From Dyella jiangningensis (lineage in GTDB: Bacteria; Pseudomonadota; Gammaproteobacteria; Xanthomonadales; Rhodanobacteraceae): a stretch of DNA of 64,000 bases. The translations under genes were made by a program, and so were the position numbers. The stretch lies in the NCBI RefSeq assembly GCF_003264855.1, contig NZ_NFZS01000001.1, positions 1,550,001-1,614,000 of the forward strand, in the 5' to 3' direction. This document shows positions 25,329 to 34,271 of the stretch, piece by piece. A model generated the notes under the pieces. That model was given only the letters and a program-made list of their open reading frames with translations. It was not told where the DNA came from and ran no database searches. The stretch's first letter is position 1. Each line of letters starts with the position of its first letter.

Positions 25329-26267
25329 TCAGGGCTGCGCTTTCGCCTCGCGGACCGGGATGTTGATGCTGCACAGGTCGATCTTGCCGGCCGGGTTGCG
25401 ATAGAAGTCGTCGCGGCGATTGCGCTTGGCTTCGATCAACGCGGTGAAGGTGGCGCTGTCGGTGCGCAGCACTTCGATCTTCGGCCGCTGTTCCGGTGGC
25501 AGTTCGGAGGCGAGCTGGATGGCGCTAATGCCCACGCGCTGCTCGGGCTTGTCGTAGAAGCCGAGCGGGCCGGTGCCGCGCGGCAGGCCCGAGAGATATT
25601 CCATGCCCTGCAGCACGCGGCCGACCACGGCGAGGTTGCGATCGAGTCCACGGGGCGCCTGGCCGATCACGACGTACAGGCCGGTGCCGCTGCCGGTTTC
25701 CGGGTCGGCGTCGCGTCCCACGCCCACCATGCCGTAGCAGTGCGTGAGCCATTCCTGTCCGTGCGCCTTGTCGCGCCCCACCGGGAAGCCTTGGGAGAAG
25801 CCGACTTCCGGCGCGTAGACGTCACCGTCGGGCAGGCGCGTGAACGGCAGCTTCGCATCGAACGGTCGCGTGTATTCCGGCGGCAGTTTCGCCTTGGCGC
25901 TGCCCAGCGGCTTGAGCTTGCTCTTGTCGCCGTTGTCGTCGTCTTCCGGGTCGCCCCACTGGGTCACGAAGTTGTCCTGCACGCGCACGATGGCGAGGCC
26001 ATCGAAATAGTGCTCGCGCACCAGCGTGCGGATGTTGGCGACGTGCAGGGGCGTGAAATCCGGCGCCAGTTCGATCAGCACCTGGCCCTTGGGCAGCGTC
26101 ATGATCAGCAGGTTCTGCGGATCGGGCGTGCGCCATTCCTGCGGCTGCGACTTGGCCAGCAATTCCTTCGGCGTTGGTGTATGTGCGGCGGGCTGGTCGG
26201 CCGCGATGGCGGCCACGGGCAGGGCAATGGCGAATGCGATGGCGGCAGCAAGGCAGTGGCGCAGCAT
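25329..26267 (-). CDS. Secreted cyclophilin-type peptidylprolyl isomerase
   Basis: A 312-residue exported protein with a signal peptide ending at Ala-Ala-Asp near residue 23. A divergent cyclophilin domain follows (QVLIELAPDFTPLHVANIRTLVREHYFDGLAIVRVQDNFVTQWGD as split motifs), with a later FVVIGQAPRGLDRNLAVVGRVLQGM-type segment. It is longer than E. coli PpiA owing to an acidic insertion (PEDDDNGDKSK) and a C-terminal extension of about 60 residues. It would catalyse Pro cis-trans isomerisation of periplasmic proteins. I prefer the ATG at 26267; a start five codons earlier is possible. Catalytic efficiency is uncertain because some conserved active-site residues are changed. Confidence 0.86.
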   Translation of the reverse strand: MLRHCLAAAIAFAIALPVAAIAADQPAAHTPTPKELLAKSQPQEWRTPDPQNLLIMTLPKGQVLIELAPDFTPLHVANIRTLVREHYFDGLAIVRVQDNFVTQWGDPEDDDNGDKSKLKPLGSAKAKLPPEYTRPFDAKLPFTRLPDGDVYAPEVGFSQGFPVGRDKAHGQEWLTHCYGMVGVGRDADPETGSGTGLYVVIGQAPRGLDRNLAVVGRVLQGMEYLSGLPRGTGPLGFYDKPEQRVGISAIQLASELPPEQRPKIEVLRTDSATFTALIEAKRNRRDDFYRNPAGKIDLCSINIPVREAKAQP

Positions 26268-26401
26268 GGGGTCCCCCGGCATTGGAAAGACCTCACGGTA
26301 GCAGAGCGGCGAGCTGCCCATAAAGCGCGCGTGATGCTTGCTGTCGCCATCCCGGCAATAGGTTGCACTGCGCGAATCGGATCAGCCGACCGTGCCGCGG
26401 T

Positions 26402-27370
26402 TCACCATGGCAAGGCTTGGAAGGGCGCTGCAGGCGACACATGCTCCAGCGCACCGCCGCTTGCATGGGCCACGGCATCGTGTGCGTGCAGGCTTTCGTG
26501 GTGAGCGACGCGGACGTTGAAGCCGGCAACGCCAGGATCGCCTTCAAGTGCCTGCTGGATCCGTCGCGCAGCATCCTCGCAGAACATGAGGTTGCCACCG
26601 TTGGCGAGCGCGAAGGCCTGTTCGTCTTCCCGTTTCACGGCGGTCTGCACGGCGGTGCCCAACGCGTGTTCGGCACGATCGAGCAGCGCGATGAGCGACA
26701 GCGATGCATCCGGTGCGGGGCGCACGCGAAGATGTGCGGTGCTGCGTTGCGCATGTGGCGTGGCGACGATGCCTTGTTCGCTGCCCAGCCACGCCATGAC
26801 AGCGGCATGATCCAAGGAAGCGCCAGGGGAAAAGGCCTCGGCAAACTGCTGCTGGATGAGCTGGCGCGAAAGCGCTGCCGACGCGGGGCAGGTGGACGAG
26901 TAGACCACGTCGGTACCGAGTTCGAAACGGTAACCGTGTTCCGACAGGCTCGCCTCCAGGCACACCGGATACGCGCGCCAGCCATGGTTGCTGCTGCGCA
27001 GGGCCGCACGGCGTACGAGCACCTCGAAGCGAAGGTGGATGCAGGCACGATCGGCGATGCCTTCGTGCGAATGAAGGAAGGCCCGCAGCAGTCGTTCCAA
27101 CGATGCCGCATCGACGGGTTCGCCGCCCAGGTGCGCATCGGCCAGCAGATACAAGCGCGACATGTGGATGCCGCGCTGCTGCGCCCGGACCAGGTTGACG
27201 AACATGTCGACCTTCGCCGCCGTGCGTTGCATTTCGCCGCCGCCTGCATCGAAGCACACCGGCAGCGCGATGCCTTCCATGCCGACCCATTCAAGGCGCC
27301 CGATCGCACCCGTCGTTGCATCACTGCCGACGTCGGGGAGCGGGCGTACGGCGCTGTCTCTGTTCTTCAC
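26402..27370 (-). CDS. folE2: GTP cyclohydrolase FolE2 (type IB)
   Basis: A 322-residue GTP cyclohydrolase IB, which makes dihydroneopterin triphosphate for folate. It has the tunnel-fold motifs of FolE2: RLEWVGMEGIALPV near the N-terminus, VDMFVNLVRAQQRGIHMSRLY split over two strands, the conserved Cys161 in SSTCPASAALS, and a late MFCEDAARRIQQAL. FolE2 uses other metals besides zinc and often replaces FolE under zinc shortage, but I see no Zur box. The start is a GTG with a weak ribosome site. It is 20 bases after the subtilase gene on the same strand, so it may be read from the sigma-factor operon. Confidence 0.88.
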   Translation of the reverse strand: MKNRDSAVRPLPDVGSDATTGAIGRLEWVGMEGIALPVCFDAGGGEMQRTAAKVDMFVNLVRAQQRGIHMSRLYLLADAHLGGEPVDAASLERLLRAFLHSHEGIADRACIHLRFEVLVRRAALRSSNHGWRAYPVCLEASLSEHGYRFELGTDVVYSSTCPASAALSRQLIQQQFAEAFSPGASLDHAAVMAWLGSEQGIVATPHAQRSTAHLRVRPAPDASLSLIALLDRAEHALGTAVQTAVKREDEQAFALANGGNLMFCEDAARRIQQALEGDPGVAGFNVRVAHHESLHAHDAVAHASGGALEHVSPAAPFQALPW

Positions 27371-27390
27371 CGGGGCATCCGTGGGTGTGC

Positions 27391-28695
27391 TCAGGGCGAC
27401 GCGGGATGCTGCGTGCGCAGCGCAGCGACCGCTGCCGCGGCATCGACCTGCAGCTTGCCCTGGGTGGTCTTGCTGGAGCGCAGCAGCAGGTCATGCACGG
27501 CACTCGCATCGAGCCTGGGCGCGATGGCCAGCAACAACGCCACGATGCCGCTCACGTGGGCGGCGGCCATCGAAGAGCCCGTGGTGAAGTCATAGCCACC
27601 GCCGGGCTGGGTGGTGAGGATGTCGTTGCCGGGCGCACTGAGCACGCCCGGCGGTGCGGGGGAAGGCCCGCTTGCCCTCACCACGATGACGCCGGGCGCA
27701 TCGTTCGGAAAGCCGCCGTTGTTGCCTTCCGGCGGCATGGCGGCAATGACGATGCGGCCCTGGCGCAGCAGTTCGCCGAGCAGTCGATTGAGCAACGGAT
27801 CGGCCGGACCGCCGAGGCTGAGGTTGACGATGCGCGCGTCGGTGTCGATGACCGCGGCCAGGGCCTTGGCGAGCGTGAAGGAATTGCAGTGCGCACCGCT
27901 GCCCGATGCGGGCAGATACCAGCAGGCCTTGTAGACGTCGAGCATCGCCTTGGGCGCGATGCCCACGATGCCCTGATGGTTGTCGCCGATGGCCGAGATG
28001 ATGCCGGCCACTTCGGTGCCGTGGCTGTCGGCGTTGAAAGCCGCGACATCGACATCCACGAGGTTGCGGGCCCGGACGACGCTTCCCTGGATATCGGGAT
28101 GCATCATGTCCACGCCCGTATCGACGACGGCGACGTGCACGCCATCGCCTCGGGTGACGTTGTGCGCGAGCGCGGCGTCCGTCTCGACGAAGCCTCGCTG
28201 CAGGTTCGCATACGGATCGTTGTACTGGTGCGCGGCCTGAGCCGTATCGCCGTAGACGGCGTAATCCTGCAGCGGTTGCGCAAGCTGCACGCGGTTGTCC
28301 CTGGACAGCGTGTCGAGCAGGGCTTCGCGCGTCATGCCCGGGGGCGGCTCGAGCACGATGCAGTAGAGATCCAGCGATTTGATGGGCCAGCCGGTGATCT
28401 CGCGGATGCCGTAGCTCTGCTTCAGCGCGGCCAGCGTGGATACCGCACGCTGGCCCGCGCCATACGTACCGGCGGGCGTGTAGCCGAGCAGGCTGGAGCC
28501 CGCGTGCGTGGCCGGGGGATCGAGCGGGTTGGCGACCGCCAGCACGATGTCGCGGCTCGTATCCATCGCCTGCACGTTGGCGATCGGGCCCTGCGCGGCA
28601 TCGCCGCTATCGGGCATGGTGGGCCGCGGCGGCGTGCACGCCGCCAGCGCGGCGAGCGCCACGATCAACAGGCATGCGGGAACGCCATGCTTCAT
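27391..28695 (-). CDS. Subtilisin-like (S8) serine peptidase lipoprotein
   Basis: A 434-residue S8 peptidase. The lipobox LAALAAC (Cys20) predicts a lipoprotein. After an N-terminal region of about 140 residues that may act as a prodomain comes the catalytic domain with Asp192 (VVDTGVD), His225 (SHGTEVAG) and Ser375 (GSSMAAAH). The oxyanion Asn region is in the PPEGNNGG segment. It would work at the cell surface or in the periplasm. It is the last gene of a coupled trio: its start overlaps the stop of the anti-sigma gene by four bases. A role in cutting the anti-sigma factor is possible but not shown. Confidence 0.9.
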   Translation of the reverse strand: MKHGVPACLLIVALAALAACTPPRPTMPDSGDAAQGPIANVQAMDTSRDIVLAVANPLDPPATHAGSSLLGYTPAGTYGAGQRAVSTLAALKQSYGIREITGWPIKSLDLYCIVLEPPPGMTREALLDTLSRDNRVQLAQPLQDYAVYGDTAQAAHQYNDPYANLQRGFVETDAALAHNVTRGDGVHVAVVDTGVDMMHPDIQGSVVRARNLVDVDVAAFNADSHGTEVAGIISAIGDNHQGIVGIAPKAMLDVYKACWYLPASGSGAHCNSFTLAKALAAVIDTDARIVNLSLGGPADPLLNRLLGELLRQGRIVIAAMPPEGNNGGFPNDAPGVIVVRASGPSPAPPGVLSAPGNDILTTQPGGGYDFTTGSSMAAAHVSGIVALLLAIAPRLDASAVHDLLLRSSKTTQGKLQVDAAAAVAALRTQHPASP

Positions 28696-29321
28696 GGGGC
28701 GGAGGCGATGGGCTCGGCGAGGCGGATGCCGTGCGTGCTGCGCAGCTTCTGCAGCGCGTCCTTCGGCGAGGCGGATGCGCCAGCCACCACCACGGTGTAC
28801 GCGCCCACTTCATTGGGGCCATCGATCACCTGCAGGTGCAGCGAGTGGAGCAGGCCGTTCCACTCCGCCAGTTTCATGGTGTCCTCGGGCACGACATGGA
28901 TCGATCCGGAAGGCAGCGGTGCGGTCGCCTGGCTCAACGTCCGGTAATCCGGCTGGTTTTCGGACCACAGCCTGGCACCGAGCACGCCGATGCCGATGGC
29001 CTGCACCAGCACGGCGGCCACCAGGGCGCGCGTCACCCAGCCCGTGCGCGGGCGTTGGGTAGTCGCATGCGTATCGGGTGCATCGATGCGGGCAAGCAGG
29101 CGGCGCAGCCCGGCGTCCGCATCGACCGGGATATCCGGCGGCAGCGAAATGGCCAGGCGCAGGCGGCTCTGCTGCTCGAATTCGAGGCGGCACGCTTCGC
29201 ACTGGGACAGGTGCTGCGTAAGCCATTCGTCCTGTTCGTGGCTGGCGCTGTTCTGCAGCGACCAGGGCATCGCCTCCCACGCGCGGGCACAATCCTTGCC
29301 GATGTCCGTCGGAAGCTTCAT
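28692..29321 (-). CDS. Anti-sigma factor with ZAS-type zinc finger
   Basis: A 209-residue single-pass membrane protein. Residues about 28-45 carry the zinc anti-sigma motif His-x-x-x-Cys-x-x-Cys (HLSQCEAC). A transmembrane helix runs at about 97-115 (ALVAAVLVQAIGIGVLGARL). The periplasmic C-terminal domain of about 90 residues (SIHVVPEDTMKLAEWN, VVVAGASASP) is probably the sensor. It should hold the upstream-encoded ECF sigma factor inactive at the membrane. Both ends overlap its neighbours by four bases (ATGA), tying it to the sigma factor before and the peptidase after. Confidence 0.87.
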   Translation of the reverse strand: MKLPTDIGKDCARAWEAMPWSLQNSASHEQDEWLTQHLSQCEACRLEFEQQSRLRLAISLPPDIPVDADAGLRRLLARIDAPDTHATTQRPRTGWVTRALVAAVLVQAIGIGVLGARLWSENQPDYRTLSQATAPLPSGSIHVVPEDTMKLAEWNGLLHSLHLQVIDGPNEVGAYTVVVAGASASPKDALQKLRSTHGIRLAEPIASAP

Positions 29322-29899
29322 GGCATGCTCTCTTTACGAATGGGCGGATCTCCCGCAAGTGCCGGCAGGGTGTTGCGCAGCTTGACCCGCGCATGGAACA
29401 GGCGCGCCTTCACCGTGCCTACCGGGCACTGCATGATGACGGCGACATCATCGAGGGTGTGGCCGAGGCCGTAGACCAGCTCGACGACGACGCGCTGGTC
29501 GGCGGAGAGCCGGCTGAGCCCCTTCGCCAGCCAGTCGCGCAGCTCGCGGTCCTCGTCGGGACAATGGGCAGGGAAGCGGTCTTCCTGCATGTCCTCTTCC
29601 ACCGGCTCATCGCCGTGCTGGCGCAGCGCCTTGAGGCCGCAGCGGTAGGCAATGCCGATGATCCAGGTGGAAACGCGCGAGTCGCCATGGAACGTCCCGG
29701 CCTTTTGCCAGGCGATCCAGAAGCAGTCGTTGATGACCTCCTCGATGACGTCGGGGCGCCGCGTCAACCGGGAGAGAAAGCGGCATAGACGACCGTGGTA
29801 GCTGCGATACAGCACGGCCAACGCGGCGCGATCGCCAGCCGACATGCGTTGAAGCAGCATGCGGTCGGTCGCGTCTGCATCGATGTCGGCTTCGTTCAT
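29318..29899 (-). CDS. ECF-type RNA polymerase sigma factor
   Basis: A 193-residue sigma-70-family factor of ECF type. Region 2 covers about residues 20-90 (LYRSYHGRLCRFLSRLT, VINDCFWIAWQKAGTF, STWIIGIAYRCGLKALR) and region 4 about 125-180 (LSADQRVVVELVYGLGHTLDDVA, then PVGTVKARLFHARVKLR). There is an acidic linker between them. It would direct polymerase to its own regulon, probably including this operon. It starts the tightly overlapping sigma/anti-sigma/subtilase set. No bipartite autoregulatory promoter could be picked out with confidence in the 69 bases upstream. Confidence 0.9.
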   Translation of the reverse strand: MNEADIDADATDRMLLQRMSAGDRAALAVLYRSYHGRLCRFLSRLTRRPDVIEEVINDCFWIAWQKAGTFHGDSRVSTWIIGIAYRCGLKALRQHGDEPVEEDMQEDRFPAHCPDEDRELRDWLAKGLSRLSADQRVVVELVYGLGHTLDDVAVIMQCPVGTVKARLFHARVKLRNTLPALAGDPPIRKESMP

Positions 29900-29968
29900 G
29901 GCCGTCTCAAAACGGTGGTGGGTTGCCCCGTGAGTGCCCCGTCAGCGGCAAAAGGTTGTCCCGCGGCG

Positions 29969-30772
29969 TCAAAACGACCATGAGATCGTCGCGATCCACG
30001 GCGCCGTATCCGGATAGCCGTGCCGGTGCGCGAGCCCGGAAGTCGCCACGCGGTCCACCTCCACGCGCCAGGGACCGTTGTTCCAGAGCAGGCCGGCATG
30101 GCCGTAGCTGTAGGTGTCGTGGCTTTCGTATTCGTAGCGCCCATGGCCGTGCCCATAGTACGCGTAGTAGCTGTAGGCGGTCTGGGTCACGCCCAGGCCC
30201 GCGGACAACGCAAAATGCCGGGGCAGGGGCCAATGGAAGCCGATATCGGCGGCGCCGTGCAGATGGTGGTCGGTCTTGCCCGCGGGGTAGATGGCCGACA
30301 CGCCCAGCGTGAGCACATCCCGGTAGATCCAGCCCAGCCCGGCTTCGGTGCGGTCAAAGCCGCGTGCGTGCGGATTGCCGGGGTAGTCGTAATAGACGAG
30401 GTTGGCCTGCATCTGCCAGTCCGGCGACAGCGACCAGGAACGCGCGATCTGGGCGAGCGCTTCGGCAAGGCGATCGGGCTTGCGCGCCTCCACGCTGGCT
30501 GAGGCCCCCAGTGACCAGCCCTTCGCAAACGACCAGGCCAGCGCGCCCTGCAGCACCGGTGTCTGCGGTGTCACCGCCTGGCCGCGGTCCACCAGCTGTG
30601 AACTCAGCGCGACGGTGCCGCTTACATTCGACGATTGCGCGTGGGCGGCGAGGGGCAGGCAGGCAGCGAAGCACAGCGCCAGGCGACGCGAGCGACTGCT
30701 TGCGCCGATGCGATCACCGGCATGGCGGCGACGTCGGAGCGAGCCTGCGGACGGCATGCGAGGCGAGGTCAT
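29969..30772 (-). CDS. TIGR02001-type outer membrane protein
   Basis: A 267-residue predicted beta-barrel protein. An Arg-rich N-terminus precedes a signal peptide (LALCFAACLPLAAHAQ, ending near residue 46); the start may therefore be later than the first ATG. The mature part has alternating aromatic strands, begins with SGTVALSSQLVDRGQ and ends with ISWSF, a terminal Phe expected for the BAM machinery. This matches the TIGR02001 family of uncharacterised outer membrane proteins in Xanthomonadales and others. A YAYYGHGHGRYEYESHD loop is His/Tyr-rich and may face outside. Upstream of the sigma factor operon on the same strand, 69 bases apart. Confidence 0.78.
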   Translation of the reverse strand: MTSPRMPSAGSLRRRRHAGDRIGASSRSRRLALCFAACLPLAAHAQSSNVSGTVALSSQLVDRGQAVTPQTPVLQGALAWSFAKGWSLGASASVEARKPDRLAEALAQIARSWSLSPDWQMQANLVYYDYPGNPHARGFDRTEAGLGWIYRDVLTLGVSAIYPAGKTDHHLHGAADIGFHWPLPRHFALSAGLGVTQTAYSYYAYYGHGHGRYEYESHDTYSYGHAGLLWNNGPWRVEVDRVATSGLAHRHGYPDTAPWIATISWSF

Positions 30773-31311
30773 GGGCGGTCAGGCCTGCCGGTAGCGCCGC
30801 TGCGGAAGCCCGCAGGTCGAGAGCGGCGCCACGAGAGAACCGTCCAGGCACCGCCCTCGTCACGTGCACGCCCATCAAGGGCTTGATCCGTGCGACACCC
30901 TCGGCGCATGCGCCGCTCCCCGGCATGAAGTCCAGCGGAGTTTATACGGCCGGAGGGCCAAGGCGCGTGTTCGATGGAGCGCGCCGGCAAGCCGGCAACG
31001 TCGCAGCGCAGCTTCTCTTCCGGACGTGTCGTGTCATTCGCGGTTTTCCGCTGCGCTGTACGTCGCCTCACCACGTATCCATGAAAGTGGAGGTCATCCC
31101 GCCGGTTGGGACGGATATCGGGAGGGTGAGTGCCGCCAGCGTCGCGAAAGGTTGCACGCATCGCGTGGTCCCGTGACGCGACGAGGACCGTGCGGGTTCA
31201 AGCCTCGAATGCCGTCGACGTGGTGATCGATGGTGCGAGCGCAACCTTTCCACAGCCAGTGGGCACTCAGCTAACGACATCGCTCACGCGCGTTCTCGCC
31301 GGGCCACGGAC
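30773..31311. other. Non-coding spacer upstream of the polysaccharide locus
   Basis: About 540 bases without a credible gene: the open frames here have no ribosome site or family likeness. It separates the outer-membrane-protein gene from the first polysaccharide gene, on opposite strands, so both promoters should lie in it. A 10-bp inverted repeat (GAAAGGTTGC at 31146-31155 and GCAACCTTTC at 31241-31250) encloses 85 bases about 60 bases before the polysaccharide start. A short GCCGGC-AA-GCCGGC repeat occurs near 30983. I recognise no JUMPStart element. Confidence 0.5.
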
Positions 31312-31746
31312 ATGGACATCGAACGAATCCAGTTGCAGCAGCATGGCGACAACCGCGGCATGCTCATCGCGTTGGAAAAGGATCGCAACGTGCCGTTCGA
31401 GATCCGGCGCGTGTATTACCTGTTCGCCACCAAGTGCGACGTCCATCGCGGCATGCACGCGCATCGCAACCTCAACCAGCTGGCGGTGACGGTGCGCGGC
31501 TCGGTCACCTTCCTGCTCGACGACGGCAGCGGTCCGTGTGAAGTCGTGCTCAACGATCCATCGCAGGGCCTTCTGCTGCGCCGCATGGTGTGGCGCGAGA
31601 TGTACGACTTCACCGAGGACTGCGTGCTGATGGTGCTGGCCGACCAGCTGTACGACCCGGCCGATTACATCACCGACTACGCGCTGTTCCTGCACGAGGT
31701 AGGACACGCCTACCAGGGAGACATGGCGGCATGCCAAGGCGGTTAG
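31312..31746 (+). CDS. dTDP-sugar 3,4-ketoisomerase, FdtA/QdtA-type cupin
   Basis: A 144-residue cupin of the WxcM/FdtA family. Members convert dTDP-4-keto-6-deoxyglucose to the 3-keto isomer, the first step to dTDP-Fuc3N or dTDP-Qui3N. The fold is visible as IQLQQHGDNRGMLIALE, then the conserved MHAHRNLNQLAV pair of histidines, and a WREMYDFTEDCVLMVLADQLYDPADYI tail typical of the group. Whether the product is galacto (FdtA) or gluco (QdtA) cannot be told. It opens the polysaccharide operon; rmlA and rmlB, which make the substrate, are not in the window. It overlaps the next gene by 16 bases. Confidence 0.88.
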   Translation: MDIERIQLQQHGDNRGMLIALEKDRNVPFEIRRVYYLFATKCDVHRGMHAHRNLNQLAVTVRGSVTFLLDDGSGPCEVVLNDPSQGLLLRRMVWREMYDFTEDCVLMVLADQLYDPADYITDYALFLHEVGHAYQGDMAACQGG

Positions 31747-32396
31747 TGCTCATCGGCGCGGGTGAGCTGGCGCTGATCGCCTGCGAATACTTCCAGCATG
31801 ACAGCGACTACGACGTGGTCGCCTTCAGCGTCGACCGCGAATACGTGCAACAGCCGACGCTGGCCGAGCGGCCCGTGGTTCCGTACGAAGAACTGGAAAC
31901 GCATTACCCGCCGTCGGACTACGACGCATTCGTGGCCATTCCTTCCAGCCAGCTCAACCGGCTGCGCACGCGCTTCTACCAGGACGCCAAGGCGAAGGGA
32001 TACCGCTTCGCCACTTACGTCAGCTCGCACACTTTCGTATGGCGCAATGCGGAGATCGGCGAGAACAGCTTCATCTTCGAGAACAACGTCATCCAGCCGT
32101 TCGTGCGCATCGGCAACAACTGCATCCTGTGGAGCGGCAACCACGTCGGCCATCGCACGGTGATCCGCGACAACGTGTTCGTCGCCTCCCACGCGGTGAT
32201 CTCCGGCTACTGCGACATCGGCGAGAACAGCTTCATCGGCGTCAACACCACCTTCAACGATCACGTGAAAGTCGCGCAGGACAATGTGATCGGCTCCGGC
32301 GCGCTGGTGACGCGCGATACGGAAGCCGGGCGGGTCTATGTCGGTTCGCCCGCGCGCGCGGTGCCCGATCGATCCAGCTTCGACGTGAGGCTTTGA
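31731..32396 (+). CDS. NeuD/PglD-type sugar acyltransferase (left-handed beta helix)
   Basis: A 221-residue acyltransferase. The N-terminal 80 residues are a Rossmann-like PglD_N domain (RRLVLIGAGELALIACEY) and the rest is a left-handed beta helix of hexapeptide repeats (IGENSFIFENNVI, IGNNCILWSGNHVGH, IGENSFIGVNTTF). The His in NHVGHRTVI is the likely catalytic base. It probably N-acetylates or N-acylates the 3-amino group formed by the downstream aminotransferase, the job of FdtC/QdtC. The ATG overlaps the ketoisomerase gene, which supports coupled use of the two enzymes. Confidence 0.84.
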   Translation: MPRRLVLIGAGELALIACEYFQHDSDYDVVAFSVDREYVQQPTLAERPVVPYEELETHYPPSDYDAFVAIPSSQLNRLRTRFYQDAKAKGYRFATYVSSHTFVWRNAEIGENSFIFENNVIQPFVRIGNNCILWSGNHVGHRTVIRDNVFVASHAVISGYCDIGENSFIGVNTTFNDHVKVAQDNVIGSGALVTRDTEAGRVYVGSPARAVPDRSSFDVRL

Positions 32397-32401
32397 CGCC
32401 C

Positions 32402-33355
32402 ATGTTCGACTGGACCAAGAAGGGGCTGGTCTTCGATACCGCCCACCAGGGCGTGGGTGGCTGGATGGCGCATTCGGCGCTGACGCCCACGCCCTGGCGC
32501 ATCGACGACGACCTGATCCGCGTCTACGCGGGCTTTCGCGACGAGGACGGCGTCAGCCGGATCGGCTACGTGGACGTGCTGGCCGACGATCCTTCGTCGA
32601 TCGTGCGCATCAGCGGCGAGCCGGTGCTGGATGTCGGGCGCGGCGGATGCTTCGACGACAGCGGCATGATCCTGGGCGACCTGGTGGACACGCCCGACGG
32701 CCTGACCATGTTCTACGTGGGCTTCCAGCGCGTGGCGCGGGCCAAGTTCCTCGCCTTCACCGGCCTGGCGATTTCACGCGATGGCGGCGAACGCTTCGAG
32801 CGCATGCAGGAGACGCCGATCCTGGACCGCGCGCCCGGGCGCAGCACCATCGGCGCCGTGCATTCGGTGCTGCGCGAGGGCGACCGCTGGCGGCTGTGGT
32901 ACGCGGTGGGCGACGACTGGGAAGTGATCGACGGACGCCCGTTTCCGCGATACCACATCCGTTGCGTGGAGACGGACGACCTGGCGGCGATACCGCGCGA
33001 AGACCATGTGTGCCTGCAGCCGCGCGGCAACGAATACCGTATCGGCCGTCCGCGTGTTTACCGGTGGGGCGATGGTTACGCCATGTACTTCACGCGCGGC
33101 AACACCACGGGCGAGTACTTTCCCGGGCTTGCCTACAGCGCCGACGGCATCCACTGGGAGCGCCACGACGAAGCACTGGGCCTCTCGCTGTCGCCCAGCG
33201 GATGGGATTCGCGCGTCATCTGCTATCCGTCGCTGATCCGCCAGCGCGACAAGCTGTTGATGTTCTACAACGGCAACGACATGGGTGTGGACGGATTCGG
33301 CCTGGCCGAAACCGTGCTGCCACGCCGCAATGGTGGTTTCCATGCTCGCGGTTAG
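32402..33355 (+). CDS. Five-bladed beta-propeller protein, GH43/GH32-like
   Basis: A 317-residue cytoplasmic-looking protein (no signal peptide) with a glycosidase-type five-bladed propeller: repeated Trp/Tyr/Asp-rich blades such as DDLIRVYAGFRDEDG, DGLTMFYVGFQR, RWRLWYAVGDDW and LLMFYNGNDMG. Similar proteins are often found in O-antigen and capsule loci, annotated as glycosyl hydrolase family 43/130-like. The acidic residues Asp in VYAGFRDEDG and Glu in LGEP-like positions may be catalytic, but I cannot assign a reaction; a phosphorylase or transferase role is as likely as hydrolysis. Start six bases after the acyltransferase stop. Confidence 0.68.
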   Translation: MFDWTKKGLVFDTAHQGVGGWMAHSALTPTPWRIDDDLIRVYAGFRDEDGVSRIGYVDVLADDPSSIVRISGEPVLDVGRGGCFDDSGMILGDLVDTPDGLTMFYVGFQRVARAKFLAFTGLAISRDGGERFERMQETPILDRAPGRSTIGAVHSVLREGDRWRLWYAVGDDWEVIDGRPFPRYHIRCVETDDLAAIPREDHVCLQPRGNEYRIGRPRVYRWGDGYAMYFTRGNTTGEYFPGLAYSADGIHWERHDEALGLSLSPSGWDSRVICYPSLIRQRDKLLMFYNGNDMGVDGFGLAETVLPRRNGGFHARG

Positions 33356-34271
33356 GCCGTACAGGCCCACCGATGCGGCCACCTGGGACACGGTGGTCGC
33401 CGAGTCGAGAAACGGCGTGCTGCTGCATCGGCGCGCTTACATGGACTACCACGCGGATCGCTTCACCGATGGCTCCCTCATCGTCGAACGCAACGGCGTC
33501 GCCGTGGCGGTGCTTCCCGCCAACGTGCAGGGCGGCACGGCGGTGAGCCATGGCGGGCTCACCTATGGTGGGCTGATCTCCACCAGCGCCTTACGCGCGG
33601 AATCGACGCTGGAGGTGTTCGGGAAGATCGCCGGGTTCTATCGTTCGAACGGCATCGACAGGCTGATCTACAAGGCGGTGCCGCATATCTTCCACGGTTA
33701 TCCCGCCGAGGAAGACCTGTATGCGCTGCATCGGTCCGGCGCGCGCTTGAGGCGACGTGATATCGCATCGGTGATTGCGCTGCGGGAGCCCTTCCGCTTC
33801 ACCGACGAGCGCAGGCGCGCAGTGAACAAGGCGCGCGACGCCGGTATTCATGTCCAGTCGAACGCCGATCCGGCGAGCTTCCATGCCCTGCTGACGGAGG
33901 TGCTGCGCAGGCATGACGCCGTGCCCACCCATCGGCTGGACGAGCTGCGCCTGCTGCAGTCGCGCTTCCCGGAACACATCGTGCTTTACGAGGCGCGGCG
34001 CGACGACGAATTGCTTGCCGGCGCCGTGCTCTACGACTTCGGACGCGTCGTGCATACCCAGTATCTCGCCGCCTCGGAAGAAGGGCGACGGCTGAATGCG
34101 CTCAGCCTGCTGCTGGCGGAACTCATCGATCGCTATGCGGGGCGCCATTATTTCTCCTTCGGGATCTCCACCGAGCAGGAGGGCCAGGTGCTCAACGGCG
34201 GCCTGGTCGCGCAGAAGGAGTACTTCGGCGCGCGCGGCATCGCGCACGATTTCTACGAGTGGGTGCTCTGA
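33342..34271 (+). CDS. GNAT/FemAB-type N-acyltransferase
   Basis: A 309-residue protein with the double-GNAT build of the FemAB-like (PF13480) group. The N-terminal half has [17 protein letters not shown] and a [10 protein letters not shown] strand; the second half has [14 protein letters not shown] and a [22 protein letters not shown]-like strand followed by [15 protein letters not shown]. Such enzymes transfer acetyl or aminoacyl groups and are common in polysaccharide loci, where they often acylate an amino sugar. With the NeuD-like enzyme upstream, two acylation steps are possible. The start at 33342 overlaps the previous gene by 14 bases; another ATG lies at 33330. Confidence 0.75.
   Translation: MLAVRPYRPTDAATWDTVVAESRNGVLLHRRAYMDYHADRFTDGSLIVERNGVAVAVLPANVQGGTAVSHGGLTYGGLISTSALRAESTLEVFGKIAGFYRSNGIDRLIYKAVPHIFHGYPAEEDLYALHRSGARLRRRDIASVIALREPFRFTDERRRAVNKARDAGIHVQSNADPASFHALLTEVLRRHDAVPTHRLDELRLLQSRFPEHIVLYEARRDDELLAGAVLYDFGRVVHTQYLAASEEGRRLNALSLLLAELIDRYAGRHYFSFGISTEQEGQVLNGGLVAQKEYFGARGIAHDFYEWVL

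Noticed and set aside
30364-31176. Open frames in the spacer before the polysaccharide locus
   Set aside because: They are partly antisense to the outer-membrane-protein gene, lack ribosome sites and show no family resemblance.
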